NCBI RefSeq assembly: GCF_900496995.4 | Contig: NC_044005.1 | Location: forward strand, 26,107,363 to 26,171,362 | Length of the DNA stretch: 64,000 nucleotides | Direction: 5' to 3' | From: Aquila chrysaetos chrysaetos | Taxonomy: Eukaryota > Chordata > Aves > Accipitriformes > Accipitridae | In this document: positions 1-12,960 of the stretch, piece by piece | How the letters are laid out: each line of letters starts with the position of its first letter | Position numbering within the stretch: position 1 is the first letter of the stretch | Program-made: the position numbers and the translations under genes | Notes under the pieces: model-generated | Database searches by the model: none | Seen by the model: only the letters and a program-made list of their open reading frames with translations | Told to the model about the DNA's origin: nothing

Positions 1-370
1 TGCACTGCCTCTTGGGGGTTTATACAGCTTTTGCCTGCCTCCAAATTCACCTTAGTCTCACTTTGACATTCCTTTTGGGGTGTAAAATCCCCAGATCCTT
101 GGATCTACCACTTTCTAATTTTCCTGGCCACCTCGAGAAAACCCTGCCTGTCATCCAATCTGAACCCTCTGTTTCAGAGCACGCCTAGCAGTGAGGAGCT
201 CGCACAAGTACCAGGCCTTGGGCGTCTCCGCAGCCAGGAGGCTGCTGCCGCCCACTGGGTACATCAGTGCCAGAGATACTGTCTCCATAGCAACGCAGGA
301 CTTTTTGTTTTTCTGATGAACAGTTCCAAAGAATAGAAAAAGCACATCTGCAGTTGCCGTATCAGCTGCG

Positions 371-382
371 CCCCCCCCCCCC
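371..382. repeat. Poly-C run
   Basis: C12, followed by further C-rich sequence (CTCCTCCCC). Confidence 0.8.
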
Positions 383-3289
383 TCCTCCCCACCCAGCCTG
401 CCAGAGTCAACAAGAGACAATACCCTCGGTTTTAGCAGGCTTAGGGCTGAACATCCCAGGAGACAGAACGAGAGCGAGTGAGGTGTACAAGAGAGAGGAG
501 AAGTGTAACGGGGTGTATTATTGATTTAAGGGTGGGTTTGGGTTGGTTACCTTATTACTGTCATAAGAGGGGCTTTACATGGGAATCGCTCAACCACACC
601 AGCCTGCTCTGTATTCTCTACCTGCTACATGTGTTGCTGAACATTTGAGTAGGACTTCTTTTTGTATCCCTCATTTGTAATGCCAGAATTTCTAAGTGCC
701 CCTAGTTCAACGGCACATGTCTTAGAGGGTAGGAAATGATCATAATTTTTTGGTCAATGCTCTAAAAAGGTTCTTTAGATGTGTCACTATTTTCATTTTC
801 TTAGTCTAGTGCTAGCAGCAAGTGCATCGCTGCTGTTGTCCGCTGTGCAAGAAAGTCTCTTTTTGCAGCACTTAACGGCTTATGGGGTATCGGCAGGAAA
901 GCTGTTGCTGCCATGGGAGCATACATAGCCCATTCCGGACTGTACGTGGTTTCTTTAACTTCTTTGACTCCTTATGGATTGTGCTTCAGGTAATTTTTTG
1001 CTCTGTTCTCAGAAGGGAGAGCAGATGATCCTGTTCCTTCCCTGCCCCACCCCAGCTTCTGTTGCATGCAGCAGTTTTAGCAGACAATTTAAAAAAGAGG
1101 TGATGCTGGCTGGCTGTGTCCAGCACAGGAAGAGGCAGAGGAATCAGGCTCCCTGCCATCAACCTCTAACTTCAGCAGGCGGGATGTGGGAAAAAGCAAA
1201 GCCCAGCCCCAGCCAAATAAAGCTGGCCTGCAAAAGACCTTCATTCCTGAGGAATTTTTGAATTAAATACTGGCTACAGCCAGCCAGATTCCACTGAAAA
1301 TGACTATGTCAACTGGTTTTAAATAACAGTCTTTCATGTATATGTTTTTTATGTTGCTTCCCATTGTCTGTTGATTTCCCTGTAGACACTGGGAAATTAA
1401 ATCTTTTGCTCAACACATTTTTGCTCCTTCTTACTTGGCAAACATGGATTTTTGAGTCTGACTGGAAACAAGATGGCTGGCTATGCATCGCTTGCTGTCT
1501 GCTCCCTGAATGGCCGGCGGGAGGAGGTGACAGCTGCCTTTGTGCAGCCGACAAAATCAGTCCCTCCTTTGGGTTTTCTGGACACCTACGACTCATTCCT
1601 GTAGCAGTCCCTGTTACTCTTCTTACTATTTTAGTAGTACGGTGGGACTCCTGCTGTACTCCTTATGGAACAAGCCAGTCCTGACTACACTAGGGTTCCT
1701 TTGGAAATAGGCAATTCATTTCTAAACCTTCTCCTAAGTGCCAGCTCCAGTGTGCAACAGTAGCCACAGATTGCAGAATTATTTTTGTAATTTACCTACC
1801 TCCAGCGTTGGGCCAGGAAATGAGAATTAGTCCCTCCTGGGGACACAGTGCCCTTATTACACCATATTAGAAGAAGTCTGATTTCTTTGGAAAAAAAAAA
1901 GGAACAAGTAAAACCACCTGAATCCCTCTGTCTGGAAGAAAGTCTGACAGAGACTTGGAAAAGGCAGCTACAGTATTCCTTGAAATTACTGAAAGCAAAT
2001 GGTAATGAGGAGCAGCTGGAAAGAATGAAATCTTCCACATGGCTATATGTGCCATCCATAGTGGCCCAGATTGTATGGCTATGGCCTGAAAATAAAGACA
2101 CATCCCTTACAAGCACCCTTGTGTTCCATACCATTGCTACGGTATGGATTTATTTTTAATGGCACCCAGAAGTGCCACGAGAAAGCACACAAGGCTGCCT
2201 CCCCACAGGACAAGACTGTTGCTGTTGATGTTACTGCAGCACTTAAGAGTTAGTGGCTCTTCTGCTGCCAGAGTAGACTTCTCCTTCTCAGGGTCAGTAG
2301 CACATGATGCGGTTATTCAAACATTTCTGTAATACTGTAGGTCTTGAATATGGTTGGTTGTCTTCCATCTGTGTCACTGCTTTGATATATAAGCATAATG
2401 TCCCTCTGGCTTTTGACTGGCAAAGATAAAGTAATCTTCTACAGCACAGCATTGTATGGAAAGACCTTCAGGGCAAATCTGAAGTCTCCCCTTAAACCTC
2501 ATCAATACAGCTTCTGCCTTGGCCTGGGCCTCCTTTGCCTGGAGAAAGCGCCTCGGTCGTGATCTGCCATTTGATCTGCTGATTCATTTCAGCATCTTGG
2601 ATTTAAGTGAGCAGGTAAGGGAGGGTTGACTGCATGACTGCATGATCTCTAGTGCCATAATCTGGCAGCAGTGGGCTTTTCTAATGGTTTCTAATCTCCG
2701 AACTTCTGGGTTTTTTTCCCAAAACTGCTTGATACCTGAACTGTCCCCTAGGGTGTGGAGTAAAGTCATTCATAGCTACCATGTCATACTTGGAGGGAGA
2801 CACAAACCTAGGAATGTCATTTGTTTGAGTTTGTCTCACTTGCTATGCCAAGTATTTGTAAATACATAGGAAATAAACCAAAACATAGTGGGTTCACTAT
2901 CTTTAAATCATTGGGGTTGGTACCTAATTCATGGAGACACCACAGCAAAAGGTGAGGTGAGAAACAGTTTGAAGGAAGATAGGTTCATGGTATCCTCTTC
3001 ATAGCAAGAAAGCAGCATATTGATACTTCCCAGAAGGACACAAACAGGAGAGCCAGTCAGAGGAGTGAATGGACAATACAATAAAACCAAACTTGCTTAT
3101 ATTCAATTACACCTTTGAGTACATAGTCTGGGCTCTGAGGAGGAGGAGGGAGACCATAGTTGTGATCCTTACATTGTTTTTGCTTTACAGTGTAGTAGGG
3201 ATGGCATTAGCTGGTCATCTCTGGAGTTTGTCCTTTCTTCTTAACATCCTGACCTGCAGGAACGAGCCAGGCAGCAGCTACTGAGCATA

Positions 3290-3620
3290 GAGGAGTTGGT
3301 GCCGGGGGACAGCAAGGACTGGTGGCTCCCTGGGGGTGGGCTGCAGGGAGCCCTGCGGGGCAGCAGGGCAGGGCCTGCCAGCCCAGGCTCATCCCACCAC
3401 CCCAGCCAGGGGCACTGGGGCAGCCCCAGCCCTGGGCATCGGGCACCTCCCTGGGGATGGGAACAGGCCAAGGCTGGGCTGTGCTGTCAGCTCCCTGATG
3501 GGGGGTTGGAGACCAGCAGCCTGTGGTGTAGCTGATGCAGGGACTGGTGGCCCTGCAGGGACTGAAATGGGGTCCTGGGCCATGGGCAGCATGGGGGGAG
3601 ACCCAGGTGAGGGTATCAGG
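3290..3620. other. GC-rich, CpG-poor patch
   Basis: About 330 bp of strongly GC-rich DNA rich in CAGGG, CCCAG and CTGGGG words but with few CpG dinucleotides. It lies in ordinary 45% GC surroundings. Both strands are open for more than 75 codons, which reflects the lack of A/T-rich stops. I recognise no protein or repeat family. Confidence 0.45.
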
Positions 3621-4547
3621 GCCCTGGCAGTCAGGATTAAAACACCGTGAGCTGTTTAAAAACAGCATCGGAAACCTCATGCCGTTTTCCTGGTTTGGGG
3701 TCACCAAGTGGCTGGGGCCGGATCTGGGCTCCCTGAGCGTGCTCCCACTCTTCCTTTAGTCTGAGTGAGCTTGGTCTGAGTTAGTTAACTACATTTAAGT
3801 CTTTTATGCACCAGTTTTGTGCTACTTCATTGTCAATCTAGAAGGAATTTGGCCTCTTCTAAGTGATTCCCATCTGTAAATAAAATGTGCTCCTGGCACC
3901 CTTCCAGCAGAGAGAGCTACTGGTGATGCCTGTGTAGCACCAAGCAGTATCATACAGAGATGCTCAAAATTAGATTGGAGAGCTAATTTGGGTCAGGAAA
4001 GAAATGTAGCTGTGTTACGTGCACACATTTAAAAGAGAGGGTAAGGAGCCCAGTGAGAGCGCTATGTTAATGCGACTGCCTTGCTTTGGGTACTAGGGTT
4101 GAATTGGATATCTCTTAACTGCACTATATGGCAGACACCCCTTAGAGGCTTCAGTTTACATTTCTAGCTGCTTACACCCCTCAGGTGCTTTAAAGTGCTT
4201 CTGACGCAGAAGAAATATTTCCTACTGAGTCACCCCTTTCACTTCCACAGCACCACAGCTCTGGCCCTTTGTGGGGACACTGGGGACTGACACAGACTCT
4301 TTAGCAGCAGCACCCCAGTGAATCAGTCTTATGGAAACAGCCGGAAATTCTGTGTGTGACATTTGCAGAGCTTCCAAAGATGTAGCTCGAACTATATTCA
4401 GCCCAGGCCGCGCACATATCTGTGAGGTTTCCACTGTCTTCTGCCCAGGGTGCCATGTGTGTGAAATTGTTCAGACTCTTGTTTTGACTAGAAGAGGCCT
4501 AGCCAGTTGCAAACTAAGAATAGCCAAAATATAACTGTCAGCATTAA

Positions 4548-4561
4548 AATATATATATATA
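4548..4561. repeat. (AT)n microsatellite
   Basis: Short ATATATATATATAT run within AT-rich DNA. Confidence 0.7.
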
Positions 4562-6734
4562 CATAAAAAAATTAACTGCTAGGAAAAGAATGTAAAAAAT
4601 GGAGCGTGTCAGTAAAATATTTTGGCATTTCATTGGTATAAATACCCAGACTCCCTAAGCACTTTCAATGCATAATCTAGATTTACTGCCTTTTCAAGAT
4701 GGCTGAAGTGGTAGATTCTTTAAAGCTTGACATGACTGACCATAAGCATGAATTGTACAAATCCAGAGTTACAATTTTATGGCCTCTGTGAACACTTTTA
4801 ACTGTGTGCTTTAGAGATTTATTGAGGTTCTCTATGTTTGAAGTGTTTTTGTGAAGAAAATTAGAATGTCAGTTAAAAATGCGAAAATGACCAATAAATA
4901 CTCTTCGGTTTTGGGAGGTCGAAGGCAAAAATCTGTTGGTTTGCATCTCAAATAAAAGCCCCCCTCTAAGGAAAATAAATTTTTTCCCTCATCTTCTCTC
5001 CTATTTTTTAAAGTTGATTCAACTTGGTGAAGGTTACCAGGCCAAGAACTTTAGACCTGGAGGATGAAAAGTGTCTAAGCTTCACACAGCCAGGAAAATG
5101 CAAGTAGCGACAGGACAAGTTCCCCTTTGTGCTGTTCCCCAGCCAACATGTTGGTGCTTTCATTCATGCAGTTCTCAGGTTCCTAGACTACTGCACAAGG
5201 CTAGCTAGTAATTGGATGGAAACCCTGTACCTCATTTCAAGAAAGCGTGTAACAGCTGTCACCTTTCAGCATCAAGACGACCTGAACTGGTGACTTGAAC
5301 ACAAGCCACATCTACATCCTTCTAGTGCAAGGAACCATATTTCAGACTTGACTCAGCTCATCACCTCCCATCCTCATTGCCTCAGATTCCTGCTGAGACT
5401 GACTGCAGAATGATGAAAATAGCAAGACAAGGCATTTCGTGTTATATTTCTGATCTGTAAGGAAAAGCAAAGAATGAGAAATGTCAGGAGTAAAGCCAGC
5501 CTTAGGAGATATCCTCTTCCCAGACAAAAGAGACTTGGAAGCACAACCAGCTTTATTTTAATGCCTTTCTGAATAAAACCTCTGGATCTCTTGATGCATG
5601 GGCCACTGCTAATGTGATCAAATCATACTTAGACTGTCTGTGGATTTCTAAAGCACCTACCACTGCCGCAGTTGGTGACAGATTACAAGAATTAGAAGAG
5701 ACATCACTGCAGTTCCATTTATACCATATTCTCTGTCCCCCTAAGGCATTTAAAGATGGATTCTCTGGTCTCTGCTAAATTTGCTTTACACTGGTTATGG
5801 AGCATAGAGAGAACTCAAACAGGCAGGAGATTCCCACAGGAAAATTCCCTCAATACAAGGGAGGACTGTGCCAGTTGTATAGCTGTCTCTTCTCTGCTCG
5901 CTGTCCCTCATCCCTCTACTCTCAGCAGGAACAGGATGAAACAAAGTGCTATATTACAACAGATCTTTCTCTGGTATAAGGTCCATTATCTTGTTTGTGC
6001 TGGTAGTGTAAACTGGAGTATGTGATTTATTGTTATATATTCCAGTTGGATAAGGCGGCTAAGATTTGGACATCTGCCTCTCCAGCATGCCTTAGTCAAA
6101 GGTCAAGGCCTCTCTTATTCTAACTGTTTTGCAGGATAGCCACAGGGAAAGACACCCACTGTCTGTTTGGCAAATGACTTCGTAGAGAAGGATTGCTGTG
6201 TGCAGGGGCACCATGTATTGGTCTTGGCCTGAGGTCAGACTGAGCTGTTACTCCGCTGGAGAACATGACATTTTCTGGATCATGAGATCTTTTTGCCTCT
6301 GAGGATGACAAAACAGAACTATGGGCTTCCCAACCTCAACCTGCTCACAGGAAAACCAGTCGTTGTTTCTTTTCTTTTCTCTTGCCTATGTTTTCACACA
6401 AACTAATCACAGACTCTTTTTACTGACTGTTGTTGATAATCTCCTCCTGGCCCCACAAATCTCTCTAAACCGAGCCAGCCAGCCTAGTCATTGGAAAGGG
6501 GTTAGTTTCAGGTGACAGTTTTACCTGGATTGATAATCTGCCCATTATGCAATGAAGGTGCAGTTTAAATTTCTCAGGTTTTATTAGTGTTCCGGTTCTT
6601 TCCCAATTTGCTCCTACTGGGCCCTGCAGCTGGTTAGCCAAAACTCATCCTGTACTTACTGCAGCCCAGAGAACCTCAGGACATTCCTTCTGGGCTTGTC
6701 AAGTCTAGCTCCTTGCTTGCACAGCCAGCCATTT

Positions 6735-7030
6735 CATGCAATCAGTTGAGTAAATGTATCTAACTGCCTCTTAAAACCAGCTTGGTTTTTGGCCTTACTA
6801 AACCCATTGGGAGGCCTTCACACAGCGTCAGTGCTCTCAGCATTAGAAACCTGACAATCCCTAGCCTAAATGTATGCATGGCTAGTTTATACCCATTTGT
6901 TCTTGTGCCAGCATTGTCCTTTATCTTTAAATAGCTCTTTCCTCCTCCCCATGTGTTCACCCCCTGAAGTATTTATTTATAGATTGCAATTATATCCCCC
7001 TTTGCTAGGCTAAACAAGCCAGGCTCCTTA
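6735..7030 (-). mobile_element. Ancient CR1-like LINE fragment, antisense
   Basis: The plus strand reads as a degraded version of the antisense CR1 internal sequence seen across amniotes: TTTATACCCATTTGTTCTTG, TAGCTCTTTCCTCC, GTATTTATTTATAGA, TATATCCCCCTTTG, GCTAGGCTAAACAAGCC. It has many substitutions and no intact frame, so it is an old insertion. Identification is by remembered consensus wording. Confidence 0.55.
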
Positions 7031-10000
7031 GTTAATTAAGCTCTGGTGAATGATGCAAGGCCAAGCATCGCGGATGCCCAAAATCTGCCTCAGTCAGGGC
7101 TACATTAACAGATTGTCAGGAGCCAAAAAGGACACACCTAATTTTTACCGGAGCCGATTCTAACTGCCCTCCTACTTAATGGGAAGCTTCTTAGTTCAAG
7201 CTGTGATCAAGTCTTCACTAGCCAGTCCTCCATTTTATCTTTAAGGTAAGGCAGATGTGGGCTGCCTTTGATGCACCCTGTTCCATCCTGCTTGACATAT
7301 CCAAGCGGCTGGGTAATCCATCCTACATTAATCATGTCGGGGTTTATTTTTAAAGTAGAATTAAGAAGTGAAAAATACGTGAACCTCAGTTGCTTGCTTG
7401 TTCAAAACATGTCCAGACAGAAACAGGAAATGTGTGAGAGGCAACAGTCCTGCATCAGCTCTGGGAGATGGGCCGGAGGAGTTAACAGGGCTTTTCCATC
7501 TCTAGCCTGTAGGACTGTTGTAATTCATCATTTCTATAGCACCATAAATTAGATGGCACTTTGCAAGCACAGACGCAGTTCTTGCTTCCCTGAAGTCTAT
7601 AGCAGGACTCTCAGGATGGGGTGCCTGGCTGAGGCACTCTCTTCCCCAGAAAGGCTTCCACTGTGAATACCATGCCTACAGGACTATGTGACAATACTGC
7701 CCCATTGTCCCATTTGGAGTGGGAGTAAAAGAGCCGGGGAAGGCAGAGGGCTTTTTTCCCAACTCCCCAGTATCACAGCTGGACTTCTCATCTCTCCACG
7801 GCCTGTTTTAGCATTGCCCGGATGGAGAATAGGCTTCTTGGGGCTTTGATGCAGTCTGGCTGTCCTCCAGCAATATCCACAGTACTCCCTCCCCTCCCAT
7901 ATGCTCTCCATTAACATCCTCCTGTCTGCTGAATAAGGAAAGAATAACTCTCCCAGCCCCAGCCAGAGCCCCTGAGCCAGGGGAGTTCATCAGTCAGACT
8001 GGTTTCTCCTGAACCCAGAATAGGCCTCGTTAATGGGCCAGGAGGGGATTTTATTTTGCCTTCCAGCTAGTGGCTGCCCTGAGCCAGGAGTAGAGTCAAG
8101 TTACTGTGTCCGGGAATCTCAGCTATTCCAAGAGTAGGAGCAAGTGAGCTGCTGACTCAGGAGGTTTCCTAGTATTTTCAAGCAGGGCTCGGTCCTGTCA
8201 GAGCAAACTGAACCGTTGGTCTTGCTTTCTTCTACTTGCTTTCTTCTAGCCCCAGGACAGGGATTAACAAAAGTCACAGCCGACTGGAACAAGCTGGGGA
8301 ATGGAACTGGAGCAGGACTGTGGATCACACCCTTTCCTGGCATGGACACAGGTCCTTGCAAAGACTCATATTAGTCCTTTACCCTTTTTAACTCCCCTCC
8401 TTGGAGGGCTGTTTGGTATAGTACAGACATCCACAAGCTATGAGGCAGCTCAGCTTTATTTGCACCATTTTCTAAAAGGGAAGATAAAACCAGAGGGAGA
8501 AACAGACTTATAAGGCAAAATGTTTCATTGCAAATCAGTGTCAAAAGGGAGACTGATGTTCAGGAATCCCTGCCTTCCTGCACCCTGTCACCCAGAGACC
8601 ACCTTGCTTCTGTTTTGTGCAGGGATCTGGGAGGATCCCTCCTGTGTAGCTAAATCTTCCTTTGGGCTTCCCAGACCCTGGAATGGAGTCCCAGCCTGTG
8701 TCTGGGACAAGCGGTTAGAAGTCACGCTGAGGTCAGGATTCTTGTCCTCATTTCAAGTCTGCCTACATGCTTTTACCTCCTCAAAAGCGACCAATTTCTA
8801 GAGGTTAGCAGAGAAGATGAGGCTACTAAAGCAGTCCCCCGCACTCACCCCTCGCGAAGCAGCACATACTCCTTTGCACACAGACTGAAGTCATTGGAGA
8901 GCGTATGTTTGTACGTTTGCACCCCTCCATCTCCCAGCACCACTGTGACTCCAGCCGGCCCATTACGACATGTCTCCTCTAAGCCCCTGCAAGGTTCTGT
9001 CAGCAGAGAGAGCCTCAGCTCCCTTCTTCCAGGTCATGTTAGTCCTTTCGTCTTTGCTGCCTCTCTCCCTGGGCTGTTTTCTCTTGCTGTCTTATTCTCT
9101 TCCTCAAACTCACTTCAGCAATGAATAACCAGCCTAGTATGTAAAGGGCAGTTGGGTACAAGCTTGTATTTATAAAAGAGAAGGTTTCTATCTGCCTGCA
9201 GCTATTGGCATGTCTATCCCAGCCACATGCCCTAAGACTAGGATCTGATATAGGAGCAAAGACCAGTGAGAGCTTCTCTTAGTTTCCTTCAGTCTTGAAG
9301 ATACAAAGGTCCCCAGTTTGAACAGCTAAGGAGCTCTTGGCTCAGGGCCCAAATGCCACCTGTCTCTGCAGTATGGCCAGATGGGTAGGATGCCTCTCTT
9401 AGCTAGCATCTGACAGAGATTTCCCTACGTAAGGACAGTTTTCAGCTACCTTTTTGAAGGACTCAATATCCCTTTAGAGGTGCCCAACATTACAACGGTG
9501 ACAAGCTGCAGACTAAGGCTCTGGCCCACTTACCTTTGGCATGCTGCTTGCTTTAGATCATGAGCTCTGTAGAGGTCCACAGATGGTGCCCAGGAGTTGT
9601 GATAGGTACAGGGAAGCAGCCAGGGAAGAAGAGTGTGCTCTGGGACATTTTCTCTTCTGGAAAACTGACAAGTGCTGATTTTTCTCCATTACTTCTTAAT
9701 GCACCATTTGAATTAGGATGGAAGTCCCATCTACAGAGTTTGTCCATTGAACAATGGCCCACAGAAATCTAGGTGTCTTCCTCCAAAATTCTTTGAATCA
9801 GAGGGGACTGAACTGTTTTGTTTCAGCTAGCCAGGACATGAATTAAGTATGTGGGACTGGAATAGAGTAAAAACAAACTGCAGAGAGCAGTGCCTGTAGG
9901 AATAGATTTCATTTGGCCTGCTTGCTACCCGTGGGACAGGAGTCCCTGTAAAAAAGGCAGGACAAACCTGCTCTGATAAATATGACTGGGTGAAATAAGT

Positions 10001-10777
10001 TATTACTCAGTCATCTAGTTCAGCAAGTCACATGTGGTATCTCTAGAAAGTTGGTAACACCCCAGAAGTCACTAACTTAATACATGTGTAACTGAGGTCT
10101 TGTCTCATATTTAATAGCAACTCCAACTGGGCTTGCATGACAATCTAGAGAAGGGTGGGGAATGCCAACATGGGCCTGAATAGAGCACTAATAACCCCTT
10201 AGTATCTAAGATGCCTAAGAAAAAGTCAGCAGAGCATTTGTATTTGTAGCCAAGGCTTATTTGCAAAAAGTGATAGAAATGTGATGAACAAGACACCATG
10301 CTACAGTTGTACTGGCTAAAAAGCAAGAGTAGGCTGAGGGCAAAGGATGGACACAGAGGGATGGTGGGGATGCCCTGAGCAGGATCGCTCCCATCTGAGG
10401 GCAATGTTCAGAAGATGCTGTGAGCATCAAATGTCCAGCTTCAGAGACAAAGACTGTCTCGAGGGTGTCTGGATAAACACAGCTAAGCTATCAGGATGCT
10501 TTATCTCCTCAGAGGGAGGGAGCCCAAATGCTACAGTGTTGCAAGGCAGCCAGAATAGCATGTGCTGTGTGACGTGAAATATTTAAGCGCACATGGGCTT
10601 TGTGGTGTTCCCTGCCAATCTGCGAAGTATCAGTGTGGTGACTTGTAGTGCCAGGAGCTGGGTTAAGGAGAGGAGTTCCCCGATGGGCATAACGTAGCTG
10701 CTGTCCTACATGGGGCACATGGCTGAAAGGCATATCTCGGCTACGGCGAAACCCTGAAATGTCACACTGTCCCTTCC

Positions 10778-10795
10778 AAAAAAAAAAAAAAAAAA
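10778..10795. repeat. Poly-A run (18 A)
   Basis: An uninterrupted A18. I see no target duplication or retroposed body upstream that would make it the tail of a processed copy. Confidence 0.75.
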
Positions 10796-12085
10796 GTATC
10801 CACCCCATCTCTGCCTTGCAGAGAGTCCTGCTCCTCCTCCTCCTCTAGCTATGTACCCGAGGAAACAGAAATACTCTTCAAGTTCCCCAGCTTGCCCCAG
10901 CTTTGCAGAGCAGTGGCTGTGACAGGGGAGGAGTACAGCATGTAAGGGCTATATCGTATGCCCAAGGACTGCCCTTCCCTCTGGATGACTTCTCCCCCAT
11001 GTGCAGAGGTGACTCCTGGTGAGGCAGTCATCATCCAGCTGCTTCAGGTGATGCACATGTGCCCACTTGACTCTCTCCTGGGAAACCTCACGCCTTCTTT
11101 AAGGGTTGCTCCCACCCATCCATATTCATATACATGTAAACAGCATGATACCACATTAACACAGTTGAGACCTATGATAATGGCAACAAAACATGAAAGC
11201 TTCTCCCCTCATCCATGTTTTTCTGGTTTGAAAGAGCAGGGTGTGAGTCCTTGAGTGGATGGGAGAGGGGTAGGTTCTCTTTCTAACAACTTAACAGCCC
11301 TGCTCCAGCAATGTCTGGCGCAGCACTGGCAAGGCAGCTGCATTGCAACTGCTTATATGCAACTCAAGAGCTTTGGGTCACTTCTGACCCGAGGTGGTGT
11401 TTAGTGTCGCTGGTAATTGTTACTTCCTTACACAAAGCAAACAAAAATTGCTGCTGCACCAGCGTAGTCACCTGCTGTGGTTTACCCAGGGTGAAAGGAG
11501 CGGGCAGTGATGACCTGGCTGATGCAAAAGAGTGCTCCACGCTGCTCCGTGCCTTTTGGGGAGATCAGGGACATTCAAAGTCATTAGCCGGTTTTCCTCT
11601 CCCATATGTTTACACCCCACACTAAACATGGGAACTGTCTACCTGACAGTCTTGTGGAAGGAGGTAAATTGGAGTGCTTATAGGTGTGTGACTTGAAGTG
11701 CACAGGAGAGGGACATGCAGATGTCCCTTCCCTCCCAGGCCAACTGGGAGGGTGGGTGGAAGGGGCTGGGCATTGGGAGGGCGAATTACCCACTGAAGAT
11801 GACCAGGATCTGTAAGGGCACAAACCAGCGCCCCAAGCTTTTTGCAAATGGCTTCCTCTGCTCTGAATGCCAAGGGCTTGCGAAGCGAAAGGAGGTAAAT
11901 GCCATTTGCAGAAGAGACGGGATTTTTTCACCTTGTTGCAGGCAGGACCAGCTGCGTTCCAAACCCGTGACTGCAGCAGCCGTGACCCCTCTGAAGGGAA
12001 ATCTGAGCCCGCAAGCAGTTGCGCTGGGGAAGGCTATGCTCTCACGTTTCTGTTTTGTTTTGGAGCCTCTGATAAGTAGTGGGCT

Positions 12086-12251
12086 TGCTTTTTTCCTTCC
12101 TTTCTTTTCTTTCGTTCTTTCTCTCTTTCTCTCTCTCTCCCCCTTCTTTCTGTCTTTCTCTCTCTCTTTCTCTCCCCTTTCTTTCTTTCTCTCTCTCTCC
12201 CCCTTCTTTCTTTTTTCCTTCTTTCTGTCTTTCTCTCTCTCTTTCTCTCCC

Positions 12252-12282
<31 letters not shown>

Positions 12283-12283
12283 T

Positions 12284-12316
<33 letters not shown>

Positions 12317-12329
12317 TTTCTTTCTTTTC

Positions 12330-12360
<31 letters not shown>
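12086..12360. repeat. Pyrimidine-only (CTTT/CTCT)n microsatellite ending in C30
   Basis: About 245 bp of almost pure T/C on the plus strand, made of TTTC, CTTT and TCTC words with internal near-duplications (the CTCTCTCTCCCCC...TTCTTTC block recurs). It is followed directly by 30 cytosines at 12331-12360. It is translated as Ser/Phe/Leu or Lys/Glu/Arg runs in every frame and is not coding. The mirror-like polypyrimidine tract could form triplex DNA, and the C30/G30 run could form i-motif or G-quadruplex structures. Confidence 0.93.
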
Positions 12361-12362
<2 letters not shown>

Positions 12363-12391
12363 CGTATTTCCACAGCCTCAAGGAAGGAATT

Positions 12392-12405
12392 AAAAAAAAA
12401 AAAAA
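12392..12405. repeat. Poly-A run (14 A)
   Basis: A14, 31 bp after the C30 tract. Confidence 0.8.
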
Positions 12406-12479
12406 GGTTCTGGAATGGGAACAAGTATGTTTCAAATTACAGAAAGGATGTGAAAGGTTCAAGAATTTGAGCCCTGACT

Positions 12480-12796
12480 CCGCCTGTGTCTGTCTCCACC
12501 CCCCCAGAGAGCAGCTCGCATTGTGGCTTTTCCACCGCGCTGCACAATAATGTGGCAGCGGGACCAGACCGCCCAGCGCTCCCGGGGAGGCCGGGGAGGG
12601 AGAGGGTGCTCTTTGCGAGGGAACAGCCTTGCCGAGTTCAAGCCTGCCAGTTTGTGCTGCTGTGCCTGGCCGGCCGGCCGGGGGCCTCCCGCACCCTCGC
12701 TGGCTCACAAGCCTGTTGCTGGCTGGATTTTCAAGGGTTTCAACAACCCTTTTCTCAGCGGGCAGTTTGTTTTGAGCTTGGGGTTTTTTTTTGTCT

Positions 12797-12839
<43 letters not shown>

Positions 12840-12960
12840 GGACCCAGTGGTTAAGCTCCATCCCAGGAATGTGCTGAGGAGCCACTTCTGAGAGCGGAGC
12901 GCCCTCTGCTAGGTGGAAAGGGAGGAAAAGCAGGCAAGGGTGCAGCTCTAGGGTGGAGAA
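12480..12960. other. Small GC-rich, moderately CpG-rich block
   Basis: Contains CGCTCCCGGGG, GGCCGGCCGGCCGGGGGCC and similar words, interrupted by the TG repeat at 12800-12835. It could be a minor CpG island or regulatory element. No gene is attached to it. Confidence 0.4.
12800..12835. repeat. (TG)18 microsatellite
   Basis: Eighteen uninterrupted TG units, followed by CGCGG. Alternating purine-pyrimidine sequence of this length is prone to Z-DNA. Confidence 0.95.

Larger units (their letters stand above)
1..12085. other. Intergenic DNA, left part
   Basis: No exon, RNA gene or conserved protein segment could be supported. Open frames are short, lack homology that I recognise, and occur equally on both strands. 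Contents: a C12 run at 371-382, a GC-rich CpG-poor patch at about 3290-3620, an AT dinucleotide stretch near 4548-4561, an old antisense CR1 remnant at about 6735-7030, and an A18 run at 10778-10795. In mammals the corresponding flank of LRRC74A is also a large gene-poor interval, as I remember it. Confidence 0.55.

Noticed and set aside
3207-3707. 166-codon minus-strand open frame in the GC-rich patch
   Set aside because: Pro/Ser/Cys-rich, with no domain; opposite frames are open too.
10778-10795. Poly-A run as the tail of a processed pseudogene
   Set aside because: No coding-like body upstream and no flanking direct repeat found.
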